Assembly: GCA_013289615.1 (NCBI GenBank)
Contig: JABCZO010000004.1
Location: 1 to 64,000, forward strand
Direction of reading: 5' to 3'
Source of the DNA: Gammaproteobacteria bacterium
GTDB taxonomy: Bacteria; Pseudomonadota; Gammaproteobacteria; Steroidobacterales; Steroidobacteraceae
Length of the DNA stretch: 64,000 nucleotides
Below are positions 35,976 to 49,687 of the stretch, in pieces. Positions within the stretch are counted from its first letter, which is position 1. Each line of letters opens with the position of its first letter. The translations under genes and the position numbers were made by a program. The notes beneath the pieces are model-generated. The model saw only the letters and a program-made list of their open reading frames with translations. It was not told where the DNA came from and searched no databases.

Positions 35976-35977
35976 GG

Positions 35978-37420
35978 TTACTCACCCGGCAATGAAGCCA
36001 TCAATGCAGTTCGCAGCGGCAGCTTGAGACGCTCGAGCGCGGCGCGGTAGCGCGCATCGATCTCCGCTTCCTGGGCATGCCGGCCGTCGCGGATCACCCA
36101 GCGGCCGCCGACCATCACCTGCCTGGCGAGCGGCGCCATCGAGCCAAATACCAGCGCACTCAGGTAGTTTTCCGGCGGCAATTGCGGCCAATCGCCCTCG
36201 CTCGAATCAAAGGTTACAAAATCCGCGCGCCCCGGCTCGCTCACTGCCGGCCCTGACCGGCCGAGCGCCCCCCAGCCGCCCTGCAGCACTGCGCGATACA
36301 GCCGGTCAGCGACCATCGGCTCGCTGCCGGAGGCCAGAACATTGCGGCGGCCGCGCAGCAAACGCAACGCCCATTCCAGCTGGCGCAGCTCCCCCCAGGC
36401 ATTGCAACCGATATTGCTGTCCGAGCCTATAGCCAGCCGGCCGCCGGCGTCGAGAAAATGCGCTGCATCGGCACAGCCATCTCCCAGGTCAGCCTCGGTG
36501 GTCGGACACAGCACCAGCGTCGCGCCGCTGTCCACGATCTGCGAAAGCTCCTCAGCCGTCGTATGGGTGGCATGCACCAGCGCCCACTGCTTGCCGATGA
36601 GGCCGCGCTCGGCCAGAAACGCCACCGGCGTGCTGCCGTAATGAGCCCGGCAGGCAGCCACCTCGGCCGGCTGCTCGGCGACATGGATATGAGTGACCGC
36701 GCAGCGCCCATCGCTGGCCAGCTGCGAGGCGACGCTGGCGATCGTGTCGATATCCACCGCGCGCAGGCTGTGGAACGCCACGCCCAGAGCGATCTGCCCG
36801 TCCGACGGGTAGCGCCGCGCCAGTTCGCTCCAGTCCTGCATGAATTGCCCGCTGGAGCGGATGAACGGTGACTGCCCGGGCGTCGGTGCCGCGCGGCCGA
36901 AGTTGCTGTGCTGATAGAGCGCCGGCAGCAACGTCAATCGAATGCCGGTGCGAGCCGCGGCGCGCGCGATTGCCACGTCGGCATCCAGTGCCGGGCTCGA
37001 ACCGCGCGCCAGCCGGTGCAGATAGAGAAACTCGGCGACGCCGGTGTAACCGCCGCGCAGCAGATCGAGGTAACAGCGCGCCGCGATCGCCTCCAGTTCC
37101 TCGTAGCCGATCCGCGCGGCGGCGGCGTACATCGCCTCGCGCCAGCTCCAGAAGTCTTCCCCCGAGGTGCGCGCCCGCTGCGTCCAGGCCGGCAGCAGGC
37201 GCTGGAACGCATGGCAATGCGCGTCGCCCAGGCCCGGCAGCGTCAGCCCGGGCACATACGCCGCCGAGCGCGCGGCGGCCGATGGCTCGGTTCCCAATTG
37301 TTCCGCGGCCGATGGGCCGGGCGTCATGCGCGCGACCCTGCCTTCGTCATCGATCTGGACCGCGACATTGGCCCGAAAGGCGCCGTCGATCCACAGATTG
37401 GCAAATGTGACTGTTAGCAT
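35978..37420 (-). CDS. hutF: Formimidoylglutamate deiminase
   Basis: A 480-residue amidohydrolase-superfamily enzyme that converts N-formimino-glutamate to N-formylglutamate and ammonia. The metal site [13 protein letters not shown], the His of [12 protein letters not shown] and the Asp region [20 protein letters not shown] (as in HutF rather than HutI) support the call. The protein starts with a short beta-sandwich half ([16 protein letters not shown]). It is the first gene of the operon, and its start faces that of hutI only 71 bases away. No hutC-type repressor gene is in the cluster. Confidence 0.94.
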   Translation of the reverse strand: MLTVTFANLWIDGAFRANVAVQIDDEGRVARMTPGPSAAEQLGTEPSAAARSAAYVPGLTLPGLGDAHCHAFQRLLPAWTQRARTSGEDFWSWREAMYAAAARIGYEELEAIAARCYLDLLRGGYTGVAEFLYLHRLARGSSPALDADVAIARAAARTGIRLTLLPALYQHSNFGRAAPTPGQSPFIRSSGQFMQDWSELARRYPSDGQIALGVAFHSLRAVDIDTIASVASQLASDGRCAVTHIHVAEQPAEVAACRAHYGSTPVAFLAERGLIGKQWALVHATHTTAEELSQIVDSGATLVLCPTTEADLGDGCADAAHFLDAGGRLAIGSDSNIGCNAWGELRQLEWALRLLRGRRNVLASGSEPMVADRLYRAVLQGGWGALGRSGPAVSEPGRADFVTFDSSEGDWPQLPPENYLSALVFGSMAPLARQVMVGGRWVIRDGRHAQEAEIDARYRAALERLKLPLRTALMASLPGE

Positions 37421-37427
37421 CAGGACT

Positions 37428-37464
37428 GGCGCCGCCGGCTCGGGTACGCGATTCTAGCGGCGCC
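37428..37464. promoter_or_regulatory. Inverted repeat in the divergent hutF/hutI promoter region
   Basis: GGCGCCGC at 37428-37435 is repeated in inverse at 37457-37464 (GCGGCGCC), with 21 bases between. It fills half of the 71-base gap between the two divergent hut starts, so it could be an operator or affect the 5' ends of both messages. It does not resemble the AT-rich HutC operator of pseudomonads. In DNA this GC-rich, such repeats also arise by chance, so the call is tentative. Confidence 0.3.
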
Positions 37465-37491
37465 CGACGTTAATTACTCATTGCGCAGCCC

Positions 37492-38844
37492 ATGCCGCCA
37501 CCGACCTCGACGACTACTGCTCCAACCGCGGTCGCTGACGCTGGCGTCGCTGGCGTCGCTGGCGTCGCTGGCGTCGCTGGCGCGCCCGTGGTACGGGTGT
37601 TCGTGCGCGCGCGCCTGCTCACCGTGCGTGCCGGCGCCGCCGAGGCGGGCGGGCTCACGGGCGGCATCGATCGGCACGACAGCATTGCGGCGGTCGATGG
37701 GCGCATTGCCGCCATCGGCAGCCAGGACGAGCTCCGGCGCCGCTTTGCCGATGCGGAGGTGATCGATCTGGAAGGCCGTCTGGTGACCCCAGGGCTGATC
37801 GACTGTCATACCCATATCGTCTACGGCGGCGAGCGTTCCGCGGAAATGGAGCGCCGGCTCGCCGGCGAGAGCTACGAGAGCATCGCCCGCGCCGGCGGCG
37901 GCATCCTCAGCACCGCGGCGGCCACCGCGCGCCTGGGCGAGAGCGAGCTGGCAGCTGTCGCGCTGCCGCGCATCGATGCGCTGCTGGCCGATGGCGTGAC
38001 CACGCTCGAGATCAAGTCCGGATATGGGCTCGAGCTGGAAGTCGAACTGCGCTGCCTGCGGGCGGCGCGTCGCATCGCCGCGCTGCGGCCGCTGTCGGTG
38101 AGCGCGACCTACCTGGCCGCCCATGTCGTGCCAGCAGAGTTTCCGGGCGGCAGCGACGGCTATGTCGAGCGCATCTGCTCGCAGTACCTGCCGGCGGTCG
38201 CCGCCAGTGGCCTGGCCGACGCGGTGGACGCCTATTGCGAAACCATCGCGTTCTCGGTCGAGCAGGTGGCGCGGGTATTCGAGTGTGCGCGAGTCTTGGG
38301 GCTGCCGGTCAAGCTGCATGCCGACCAGCTCTCCAACATGCATGGCGCCGCACTCGCCGCGCGCTTCGGCGCGCTGTCGGCCGACCACCTTGAATTCTCC
38401 GACGCCGCCGGTGTTGCAGCGCTGGCGCGCGCCGGCACCGTTGCGGTGCTGCTGCCCGGCGCTTTCTATTTCCTGCGCCAGCGGCAGGCGCCGCCGGTGC
38501 GCGCGCTGCGACAGGCCGGGGTACCCATGGCGATCGCCTCCGACTGCAATCCGGGCACCTCGCCACTGTGCTCGCTGCTGGCGGCGATGAACCTGGCCGC
38601 GGTTGAGTTTGGGCTCAGCACCGACGAATGCGTGGCAGGCGTTACGCGCGAGGCGGCGCGTGCGCTCGGCGTGCTCGCCGACCGCGGTACCATCGAAGTG
38701 GGCAAGAGCTGCGATCTGGCCATCTGGAATGTGGAGCAGCCGGCCGCACTGGTCTACTCGCTGGGCGGCCAGCCGCTGCACCAGCGTGTCTGGCGGGGCG
38801 GTCGCCTGCCGACATGCGCGGCAGCGCCGTCGACTGTTCGATGA
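37492..38844 (+). CDS. hutI: Imidazolonepropionase
   Basis: A 450-residue amidohydrolase converting imidazolone-5-propionate to N-formimino-glutamate, the third step of the pathway. Motifs are [18 protein letters not shown] (metal His residues), [41 protein letters not shown] and [13 protein letters not shown]. The N terminus is longer than usual: the first ~35 residues are low-complexity and include (VAG) repeats encoded by a 9-base tandem repeat, and true homology begins near [12 protein letters not shown] shorter start inside the repeat region is possible, but no better start codon was seen. It is transcribed away from the hutF operon. Confidence 0.93.
   Translation: MPPPTSTTTAPTAVADAGVAGVAGVAGVAGAPVVRVFVRARLLTVRAGAAEAGGLTGGIDRHDSIAAVDGRIAAIGSQDELRRRFADAEVIDLEGRLVTPGLIDCHTHIVYGGERSAEMERRLAGESYESIARAGGGILSTAAATARLGESELAAVALPRIDALLADGVTTLEIKSGYGLELEVELRCLRAARRIAALRPLSVSATYLAAHVVPAEFPGGSDGYVERICSQYLPAVAASGLADAVDAYCETIAFSVEQVARVFECARVLGLPVKLHADQLSNMHGAALAARFGALSADHLEFSDAAGVAALARAGTVAVLLPGAFYFLRQRQAPPVRALRQAGVPMAIASDCNPGTSPLCSLLAAMNLAAVEFGLSTDECVAGVTREAARALGVLADRGTIEVGKSCDLAIWNVEQPAALVYSLGGQPLHQRVWRGGRLPTCAAAPSTVR
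37541..37582 (+). repeat. Tandem 9-bp repeat within the 5' end of hutI
   Basis: The unit CTGGCGTCG occurs four times in a row, followed by a partial fifth copy. Because the unit is a multiple of three, copy-number change would add or remove Val-Ala-Gly triplets in the N-terminal extension without breaking the frame. Confidence 0.9.
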
Positions 38845-38868
38845 TGGGTGACGGCGAGACAGCGTCGA

Positions 38869-40962
38869 TCAGGCGGCGACTGCGTCGGTCCTCAGACCGC
38901 GTTTCAGCAATCTGGCGAAGTCCGCGGGCGGCACCGGCCGGCTGAAATAGAACCCTTGACCCACGGGACAGCGCAGCGCCCGCAGGAACTCGAGTTGTAC
39001 CCGCGTTTCAATGCCTTCTGCGACCACCCGCATGTGCAGACTGTTGCCCATGCCAATCATCGCTCGCACGATATTGGCATCGTTGGCATCGGTGGCAAGA
39101 TCCCGGACGAACGACTGGTCGATCTTCAAGGTGTCGATTGGAAAGCGCTGCAAATAGCTCAGGCTCGAGTAGCCCGTCCCAAAGTCATCGAGCGCAAGAT
39201 GCACACCCATGGCTCTTAGCTCGCGCACCACGGCGACGGTGGACTTCGCCTCCTGCATCAGGAACGTCTCGGTCAATTCGAGTTCCAGGTTATGCGCTTG
39301 CAGGCCGGTGGCCGCCAGCGAGTCAGCTACGCTCGATACGAAATCCAGCGCCCGCAATTCGACGGCGGAGACGTTGATCGCAACGCGTATCGGCGCCAGG
39401 CCGCCATCCTGCCAAACACGAGCCTGGCGGCATGCCTCGCGCAGTACCCAACGGCCGATCGGTACTATGAGACCGCATTCCTCCGCGATTTCGATGAACT
39501 GGCCCGGAGCCACGAGCCCGCGCTGCGGGTGCCGCCAGCGGATGAGTGCCTCCACGCCGACAATTGCACCGGTGACAAGATCGACTTTCGGCTGGTAGTG
39601 CAGCAATAACTCTCGGCGCTCGATGGCCTGGCGCAGATCGGCCTCGATCGCCTGCCGCTCAGTCGCACGGGCGTTCATTTCCAGCTGAAAGTACTGGTAA
39701 TTGTCACGCCCGCATTGTTTGGCGTGATACATCGCGAAATCCGCATTTTTCAACAGCGTGTCCGCATCGGTTCCGTCTTCGGGATACGTGACCATGCCGA
39801 TGCTCGCAGTGACGTGGAGTACATGCTGGTCGATGTAGTGCGGCTCGCGCAGCGCCAGCAAGATCTTTTCCGCGGTCAGGCGTGCATCCAGTGCCTGCCT
39901 CTCTTCCCAGAGCAGCAGCACGAATTCATCCCCACCCGGGCGGCTGACGGTGTCGGAACTACGCACGCAGGTGAATAATCGGCGCGCCACGGATTGCAGC
40001 AGGCGGTCGCCGACGATGTGACCCAATGAGTCGTTGATGCGCTTGAAGCGATCGAGATCCACAAACAGCACTGCCAGTTTTCGCCGGTGACGATTCGACA
40101 GGACTATTGCTTCGACCAACCGGTCGTGCATCAACACCCGATTGGGAAGATCGGTCAGGCTGTCATGCTGTGCCAGGTAAGACATCCTGAGCGTCATCGC
40201 CCGCGCCGCACTGACATCGTGGAATACCACTACCGCCCCGGTCACCCGTCCTCGACGGTTGTGGATCGGAGCTGCGGAATCCTCGATAGCAGCCTCCACA
40301 CCGTCGCGCCGGATCAGAACGCAGTTCGGAGTAAGCGCTACCGTCTTGTTCTGCCGGATCGCCAGCGCCACAGGATTTTGTGCGCTCTCGCGGGTACCGC
40401 CATCGACGATTCTGAACACTTCCTCAAGCGGACGGCCTATGGCCTCCTCCTGTGGCCAACCGGTCAGGGCTTCAGCGATTGCATTCAGATAGGTGATGCG
40501 GCAGGCAACGTCCGTGCTCATGACCGCATCCCCGATCGAATCGAGCGTGACCAGGGCGCGGTCATTCTGTTCAAACATCGCTTCGGAGATTGCCGCACGT
40601 TCGATCATGCTTTCGAGCGCTTTGGGCAATAGAAAACTGTCCAGGCGCGCCTTGAACAGATAATCCTGTGCGCCACACTGCACCGCCAGCTTGGCGGTGT
40701 CTTCGTCCTGGGGATCGATCAGCATCAGGATCGGAATGTGGGGCGCGGCACGGAACAGCCGCTGGAAGGTTTCCATGCCGCGACTGTCGGGCAGCAACAG
40801 GTCGACCAATATCGCATCAGCGTCCGCCTGTCTGGCCAGGCCCTCAGCGCAGCTCCTGACCCATTCGACCTGGAAGGTCGCATCGCTGGAATTACCAAGT
40901 GCCTCGAGCACCGCCTTGGCATGCGGCGCATCGTCCTGGATCAGTAGTATGTGTCTTGGCAT
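38869..40962 (-). CDS. REC-PAS-GGDEF-EAL response regulator, second paralogue
   Basis: A 697-residue regulator from ATG 40962; the open frame extends to 41049, but the receiver domain begins exactly at PRHILLIQDDAPHAKAV, as in its paralogue. Domains are in the same order and spacing as the protein at 449-2539: receiver (Asp in LVDLLLPDS, Lys in LFKARLD), PAS, GGDEF with an RSSDTVSRPGGDEF inhibitory site plus signature, and EAL with EALIRWRHPQ, ELTETFL and DDFGTGYSS. Both catalytic sites look intact. The two genes are on the same strand about 38 kb apart and clearly diverged in DNA, so this is an old duplication. It converges with hutI. Confidence 0.93.
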   Translation of the reverse strand: MPRHILLIQDDAPHAKAVLEALGNSSDATFQVEWVRSCAEGLARQADADAILVDLLLPDSRGMETFQRLFRAAPHIPILMLIDPQDEDTAKLAVQCGAQDYLFKARLDSFLLPKALESMIERAAISEAMFEQNDRALVTLDSIGDAVMSTDVACRITYLNAIAEALTGWPQEEAIGRPLEEVFRIVDGGTRESAQNPVALAIRQNKTVALTPNCVLIRRDGVEAAIEDSAAPIHNRRGRVTGAVVVFHDVSAARAMTLRMSYLAQHDSLTDLPNRVLMHDRLVEAIVLSNRHRRKLAVLFVDLDRFKRINDSLGHIVGDRLLQSVARRLFTCVRSSDTVSRPGGDEFVLLLWEERQALDARLTAEKILLALREPHYIDQHVLHVTASIGMVTYPEDGTDADTLLKNADFAMYHAKQCGRDNYQYFQLEMNARATERQAIEADLRQAIERRELLLHYQPKVDLVTGAIVGVEALIRWRHPQRGLVAPGQFIEIAEECGLIVPIGRWVLREACRQARVWQDGGLAPIRVAINVSAVELRALDFVSSVADSLAATGLQAHNLELELTETFLMQEAKSTVAVVRELRAMGVHLALDDFGTGYSSLSYLQRFPIDTLKIDQSFVRDLATDANDANIVRAMIGMGNSLHMRVVAEGIETRVQLEFLRALRCPVGQGFYFSRPVPPADFARLLKRGLRTDAVAA

Positions 40963-41203
40963 GAAGAGCCAGGTGCGGCGCAAGGTACCCTGGGGCACGA
41001 CAGTGACAGTGAAACACAGCGCACCGGGGAGGTATGTACGTAAGCACACATTGGTACCCGCAGCAGCGATTTATCTGTCTGTCAGCCGCCAGGTCGCGGC
41101 ACAGCAATGACGGCTCGACGCGCGCGGGCATCCGATTATTAAAATCCTGCCAATCGATCACCCTTTGGCGCATCCTTGGCTGCATGGTGTCGCAGATGCC
41201 GGC

Positions 41204-41530
41204 ATGACCCGTCTCAAACAGCATTCCGCACTGGCTCTCGTCGTGATACTGACTGGCACTGTCTGCGCCTGCGCGGTGTACCGAAAATGCGGAATCCCCG
41301 GCTGCCCCGGCGATGCGACGATCACCGCTGGCGTTCAGGCGCAGATCGAGCAGTATCCCGCTCTGGAGGCTCCCAACTCGGTCCGCGTGCAGACCCTGGA
41401 TCATGTGGTGTACTTGAGCGGTCAGGTCGACACCGACCTTGAGCGTTCCATCGCCGAGTCGGTCGCCGTCCAGGTCGCGGGCGTGACGCGGGTGGTCAAC
41501 TCCATCAGCCTGAGCTATGGCGGCCGATAA
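41204..41530 (+). CDS. BON-domain envelope lipoprotein
   Basis: A 108-residue protein starting at ATG 41204; an upstream in-frame ATG at 41165 lies in the divergent gap and would bury the signal. The signal peptide (SALALVVILTGTVCAC) suggests cleavage before a Cys. The rest is one BON domain: ITAGVQAQIEQYPALEAPNS, a strand VRVQTLDHVVYLSGQVDT and a closing helix/strand VAGVTRVVNSISLSY. BON domains bind phospholipids and occur in OsmY-like envelope-stress proteins. The gene stands alone and is divergent from the REC-PAS-GGDEF-EAL gene. Confidence 0.82.
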   Translation: MTRLKQHSALALVVILTGTVCACAVYRKCGIPGCPGDATITAGVQAQIEQYPALEAPNSVRVQTLDHVVYLSGQVDTDLERSIAESVAVQVAGVTRVVNSISLSYGGR

Positions 41531-41696
41531 ATGAACCCAGTGCGGCGGTCCGCGCAGCGGCGGCACGCCGCTTGATGCGCCGTCGTAGCCGCACGATCCG
41601 TCGTTGTATTCGCTGTTTCTCATTTAACATATGCTCGGCCTGCTGCAGGAGAGTACTGTGCGCGTCGCTAGCGACAGCCCGGAATGAGATACCCAT
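41505..41696 (-). CDS. Possible small coiled-coil protein
   Basis: A 63-residue frame from ATG 41696 with a long basic helix (LLQQAEHMLNEKQRIQRRIV, followed by further Arg-rich turns). It overlaps the end of the BON gene by 26 bases on the opposite strand and has no clear ribosome-binding site. A longer frame begins at 41792. It is listed because it fills an otherwise empty 270-base gap and looks like an ordered helix, but it may not be coding. Confidence 0.28.
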   Translation of the reverse strand: MGISFRAVASDAHSTLLQQAEHMLNEKQRIQRRIVRLRRRIKRRAAAARTAALGSFIGRHSSG

Positions 41697-41798
41697 GAGC
41701 TGCGATCGTGCAAAGTCGGTCGCAGGCCCGCTCGACGCGCTCGTGCCCGATCGGAGGGCGTTCTGAAGGCGGATCAGCCCGAGAGCGCTCAAGTCCCC

Positions 41799-42845
41799 AT
41801 GGGCCGCTCACCGCATCACCGCAAGCGCACCTGGTGGCTCGGCCTGGGGCTGACCGGTGCCCTCGCCGGGATCGGAATGTCCGCCGCCCAACTTCAGGGA
41901 TTTCAGCGCCTGGGATTGAGCGGTCTCACCGTGACAATTGCCCTGGGCATCATCGCCGGCAATACAGTCTTCCCACGCATGGCTGTTCACACGGCCACTG
42001 GTGTCGATTTCTCGAAAAGCACGCTACTGCGCGCCGGCATCATCCTCTATGGGTTTCGAATCACCTTCCAGCAGATCGGCCAGGTCGGTTGGGCCGGAGT
42101 ACTGATCGATGTGCTGATGGTCGGTCTGACCTTTTTGATTGCGGTGTACCTTGGCACCCGTGCGTTCAGACTCGACCGGCAAACCTCCATGCTGATTGGC
42201 GCCGGCAGCGCTATTTGCGGTGCGGCAGCTGTGATGGCCACCGAACCGATTGTGCGTGGCCAGGCGCACAAGGTCTCGGTGGCGGTGGCGACGGTGGTGG
42301 TGTTCGGAACGCTCGCGATGTTCATCTATCCGTTGCTGTACGCCCACCTGGGGTTGTCGCAACACGCCTTCGGCATCTTTGCGGGCTCCACCATCCACGA
42401 GGTGGCACAGGTTATCGCTGCCGGCAAGAGCGTGAGCGACGAGGTCGCCGGGATCGCGGTGATCGAGAAGATGCTGCGGGTCATGATGCTCGCGCCGTTT
42501 TTGCTGCTGCTGTCGGCTGCCCAGGCGAGTCGGGGTTCCGGCGGCCATGCCGCCCGCGACAGCGCCGGCACCGCTCGCGCCTACGTGCCCTGGTTTGCGC
42601 TGCTGTTTATCGGCGCCAGCGCGATGAATTCCCTGCAGCTATTGCCGGCCGGCCTCGTAAGCTCGCTGGTTCAGGTCGACACGCTGCTGCTCGCGATGGC
42701 CATGGCAGCCTTGGGCTTGCGTACGCATGTTGGAGCAATCCGGCAGGCCGGCGTCAAGCCGTTGCTGCTGGCCGCGACGCTGTTCATTTTCCTTGCCGTA
42801 GGCGGCTATGGCGTCAACCGGATGGTCGCGCAATGGCTGGGCTAG
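41799..42845 (+). CDS. YeiH-family (UPF0324) putative sulfate exporter
   Basis: A 348-residue membrane protein with about ten helices. Family blocks include LTVTIALGIIAGNTVFP, GVDFSKSTLLRAGIILYGFR, IGAGSAICGAAAVMATEPIV, STIHEVAQVIAAG and IEKMLRVMMLAPFLLLL. The family is annotated as putative sulfate exporters from limited evidence and may be linked to sulfite or sulfur-oxidation products; E. coli YeiH has no firm role. No LysR-type regulator, which often sits beside yeiH, is present here. It ends 36 bases before the serS stop codon, with a short tandem repeat between. Confidence 0.9.
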   Translation: MGRSPHHRKRTWWLGLGLTGALAGIGMSAAQLQGFQRLGLSGLTVTIALGIIAGNTVFPRMAVHTATGVDFSKSTLLRAGIILYGFRITFQQIGQVGWAGVLIDVLMVGLTFLIAVYLGTRAFRLDRQTSMLIGAGSAICGAAAVMATEPIVRGQAHKVSVAVATVVVFGTLAMFIYPLLYAHLGLSQHAFGIFAGSTIHEVAQVIAAGKSVSDEVAGIAVIEKMLRVMMLAPFLLLLSAAQASRGSGGHAARDSAGTARAYVPWFALLFIGASAMNSLQLLPAGLVSSLVQVDTLLLAMAMAALGLRTHVGAIRQAGVKPLLLAATLFIFLAVGGYGVNRMVAQWLG

Positions 42846-42880
42846 GCGGCGCCGCGATGGGCTAGGCGGCGCCGCGATGG
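42841..42880 (+). repeat. 20-bp direct tandem duplication between yeiH-like and serS ends
   Basis: The unit GCTAGGCGGCGCCGCGATGG occurs twice back to back, with a third imperfect copy running into the serS stop region. The duplication lies between two convergent genes, where slippage would be neutral. Each copy contains a TAG that could serve as a stop codon for the gene on the plus strand. Confidence 0.85.
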
Positions 42881-42881
42881 G

Positions 42882-45523
<2,642 letters not shown>

Positions 45524-45534
45524 GGCAGGGGCGG

Positions 45535-46257
45535 CTACGACTGCGGCGTGCCGATCACATCCACACCGGCCGGCGGCTTGAACTGCAGGTCGGAGGGCTC
45601 GATGCGGGCATTGCGTTCGCTGCGCGAGAAATCCAGCCGCACGGTCTGGCCGAGCCGATCGGTCACCACCATGCGCGCCAGCCGGTCGCGCGCAAAGCCG
45701 AGCTCCGCATGGCTGAAATCCGCCTCGGCGCTGCGCGGCTTGACGCTGACCCAGTCGAGGCCATCGTGGGTACCGGCCGCGCCGATGTCGAAGCTCTCGT
45801 GCAGCTGTGTCGCCGAGCCCGACAGCAGCATCACCGGTGTCGCCGATAGCGCGGCGGCCATCGGCTTGACCGAGACCTGCGCCAGCTCGCGGTCATAGAA
45901 CCAGAGATTCTTGCCGTCGGCGACCAGCAGCTGGCCGCGCTCGCCGCTGCTGCCAGTCGCGGCGTCCGCTCGCGGCTGGTAGTCCCAGCGGAACCTTCCC
46001 GGCCGCAGCACCTGCAGCGTGCCCGCGCCAGTCTCGGTCTGGGTGCCGCGTGCATCGGTGACAGTCTGGGTAAAGGCGGTGCGCAGGCTGCTCATGCGAT
46101 CCAGGTAGCGATCCAGCGCCGTGTCGCTGCCGGAGGTCGCGGCCGCCGCCGCGCCGACGGTTAGCAGAAAAATAATCCCCGCGCCCGCCAGTCGCAGCTG
46201 TTGCAAGCTCTGCTGCCACGCACGCGCTGGCGTTATCATTGACATCTGCTGGCGCAC
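45535..46257 (-). CDS. lolA: Outer-membrane lipoprotein carrier LolA
   Basis: A 240-residue periplasmic chaperone that carries lipoproteins from LolCDE to LolB. The signal peptide (LRLAGAGIIFLLTVGAAAAA) leads into the LolA fold: LDRYLDRMSSLRTAFTQTV, GTLQVLRPGRFRWDYQPRA, DGKNLWFYDRELAQVSVKP, and the C-terminal FKPPAGVDVI. The coordinates given use a GTG start at 46257; ATG codons at 46245 and 46239 are equally possible and do not change the mature protein. It starts 6 bases after ftsK ends. Confidence 0.95.
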   Translation of the reverse strand: MRQQMSMITPARAWQQSLQQLRLAGAGIIFLLTVGAAAAATSGSDTALDRYLDRMSSLRTAFTQTVTDARGTQTETGAGTLQVLRPGRFRWDYQPRADAATGSSGERGQLLVADGKNLWFYDRELAQVSVKPMAAALSATPVMLLSGSATQLHESFDIGAAGTHDGLDWVSVKPRSAEADFSHAELGFARDRLARMVVTDRLGQTVRLDFSRSERNARIEPSDLQFKPPAGVDVIGTPQS

Positions 46258-46263
46258 CGGTGA

Positions 46264-48579
46264 TCAAGCCGGCGGCGGCGCCAGCACTTCACGCCCGCCA
46301 TTGGACTGCAGCGGTCCGACGATACCCGCCGTCTCCATGGCCTCGAGCATGCGTGCGGCGCGGTTGTAGCCGATCTTCAGGCGCCGCTGCACGTACGAGA
46401 TCGATGGCTTGCGCTCGCTGGTGACGATCTTGACCGCCTCGTCGTACAGCGGATCCTGCTCCGGATCGCCGCCGAGCGCGCCGTTGTCGTCATCCTCGCC
46501 GCTGATGCCCGGAATCGGCATCGACGGTCCGCGCAGCACCTCCTCAATATAGTTCGGGCGCGCGGCCTTCTTCAGCCCCTCGACCACGCGATGCACTTCC
46601 GCGTCGGAGACGAATGCGCCGTGGATGCGGGTCGGCATCGACGTGCCGGGCGGCAGATACAGCATGTCGCCGTGACCGAGCAGGGATTCGGCGCCCATCT
46701 GGTCGAGAATGGTGCGCGAGTCCACCTTGGCTGAGACCTGGAATGCGATGCGGGTGGGTATATTGGCCTTGATCAGCCCGGTGATCACATCGACCGAGGG
46801 CCGCTGCGTGGCCAGTATCAGATGGATGCCCGAGGCGCGCGCTTTCTGCGCCAGGCGCGCGATCAGCTCCTCGACCTTCTTGCCGACGATCATCATCAGG
46901 TCGGCCAGCTCGTCGATGATCACCACCACGAACGGCAGCGGTTCGAGAGTCGGGATCTGGCTCTGGTCGATGCCCGGATCGTTGGCCGCGTGCTGCAGCA
47001 TGATCGGATCGCGGATCGGCCGATTCTCGGCGATCGAATCCTTGACGCGGCGGTTGTAGCCGGCGATGTTGCGCACCCCGAGCGTCGCCATCAGCTGGTA
47101 GCGCCGTTCCATCTCGGCCACACACCAGCGCAGCGCATTGGCCGCCTGCTTCATGTCGGTCACGACCGGCGACAGCAGGTGCGGAATGCCCTCGTAGACC
47201 GACAGCTCGAGCATCTTCGGATCGATCATGATCAGCCGCACATGCTCGGCGGTGGACTTGTACAGCAGGCTCAGTACCATGGCATTGAGGGCCACCGACT
47301 TGCCCGATCCGGTGGTGCCGGCAATCAGCAGGTGCGGCATGCGCGCCAGATCCGCCACCATCGGCACGCCACCAATGTCCTTGCCGAGCGCCAGCGTGAG
47401 CGGCGAGGCGACATCCTCGTAGGCCTTGGAACGGATGATCTCGCCGAGCGTGACCACCTCGCGCTTCTCGTTCGGGATCTCCAGTCCCATGACCGATTTG
47501 CCGGGAATCACCTCAACCACGCGCACGCTGATGGTCGACAGCGCGCGCGCCAGGTCCTTCGACAGCCCGCTGATCTGACTTGCCTTGACCCCCGGGGCCG
47601 GTCGCATCTCGAAGCGCGTAACCACCGGGCCCGGATGCACCGCCACCACGTCGACGTCGACGCCGAAGTCCTTGAGCTTGATCTCGACCAGGCGCGACAT
47701 CGCCTCGAGCGCCTCGGACGAATACGAGGATTGGCGCTCGCCCGGATTGTCGAGCAGATCGAGGGGCGGCAGTTCACGTGCCGAGGGCGGGTCGAACAGC
47801 GGCACCTGCCGCTCCTTTTCGACCCGCTCGCTCCGCGCCGGCGCCGGCGCCGGCGCCTCGATGCGTGGCGCGATGCGCGGTGGGGCGCGCCGGTATTCGG
47901 CCTGCAGCGCTTCCTTGCGCTCGAGCTTGGCGCTGCGGCCGGCGTTGACCGCGCGGCTGGTGAACCAGCGTTCACGCACCCAGTGCAGGGCGGACCAGCT
48001 CCAGGCGCCGAGCCGATCCATCAGCGTGAACCAGGACACGCCGAAGGCGACCGCCGCGCCAGCCATCCAGGCGGCCAGCAACAGCAGCGTCGCGCCCAGC
48101 AGATCGAGGCCGGAGACAAGTGCCGGGCCAGTGGCCTTACCGACGATGCCGCCGGCTCCCTCGGGCAGGTTCCCCTGGCTCCAGTGCAATGCGGCCAGCG
48201 CACAGCTCGCCATCAGCACGATCACGAAGCCGGCGCTGCGGATCGCAAGATTCAGCCGTGACTGCTGCTCGCCGCCGGGCTTGGCAGTCAGGCGCCACGC
48301 TGCCGCGCCGAGCATCACCGGCAGCAGATACGCCGGCCGTCCGAACAGCGACAACAGCGCGCTGGCGAGCCAGGCGCCGACCGGCCCGACGCGATTGTAG
48401 ATCCCCAGGTGCGTGCCGCTGGTTGAATACGCGCGGTCGTGCGCATCGAAGCTCAGCAGCGCCACCAGCAGCACCAGTGCCAGCACCGCGAGTGCAATGG
48501 CTGCGCCCTCGCGCAATCCGCGCGCAACGGCGGTGGAAAAGCGCAACGGTGCGCGGCCCTGGGCGGTGGATTCGGCCAC
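46264..48579 (-). CDS. ftsK: DNA translocase FtsK
   Basis: A 771-residue membrane-anchored motor that moves DNA through the closing septum and activates XerCD at dif. Four to five N-terminal membrane helices (~30-190) are followed by a short Pro/Arg-rich linker, shorter than in E. coli and typical of SpoIIIE-sized proteins. The motor domain has Walker [12 protein letters not shown] and Walker [14 protein letters not shown]. The C-terminal winged-helix gamma domain ([19 protein letters not shown]) recognises KOPS. The start is GTG at 48579, preceded by AGTGAGGA. It heads the ftsK-lolA-rarA-serS operon and is divergent from trxB. Confidence 0.96.
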   Translation of the reverse strand: MAESTAQGRAPLRFSTAVARGLREGAAIALAVLALVLLVALLSFDAHDRAYSTSGTHLGIYNRVGPVGAWLASALLSLFGRPAYLLPVMLGAAAWRLTAKPGGEQQSRLNLAIRSAGFVIVLMASCALAALHWSQGNLPEGAGGIVGKATGPALVSGLDLLGATLLLLAAWMAGAAVAFGVSWFTLMDRLGAWSWSALHWVRERWFTSRAVNAGRSAKLERKEALQAEYRRAPPRIAPRIEAPAPAPARSERVEKERQVPLFDPPSARELPPLDLLDNPGERQSSYSSEALEAMSRLVEIKLKDFGVDVDVVAVHPGPVVTRFEMRPAPGVKASQISGLSKDLARALSTISVRVVEVIPGKSVMGLEIPNEKREVVTLGEIIRSKAYEDVASPLTLALGKDIGGVPMVADLARMPHLLIAGTTGSGKSVALNAMVLSLLYKSTAEHVRLIMIDPKMLELSVYEGIPHLLSPVVTDMKQAANALRWCVAEMERRYQLMATLGVRNIAGYNRRVKDSIAENRPIRDPIMLQHAANDPGIDQSQIPTLEPLPFVVVIIDELADLMMIVGKKVEELIARLAQKARASGIHLILATQRPSVDVITGLIKANIPTRIAFQVSAKVDSRTILDQMGAESLLGHGDMLYLPPGTSMPTRIHGAFVSDAEVHRVVEGLKKAARPNYIEEVLRGPSMPIPGISGEDDDNGALGGDPEQDPLYDEAVKIVTSERKPSISYVQRRLKIGYNRAARMLEAMETAGIVGPLQSNGGREVLAPPPA

Positions 48580-48608
48580 GGAATAACAATCCTCACTTAA
48601 TGATATGA

Positions 48609-49661
<1,053 letters not shown>

Positions 49662-49687
49662 GGCACGCCCAAGGAGTCTCCTCGCCA

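Noticed and set aside
47840-47860. GGCGCC run in ftsK
   Set aside because: It only encodes an Ala/Pro linker (APAPAP) in the FtsK hinge and is ordinary for this base composition.
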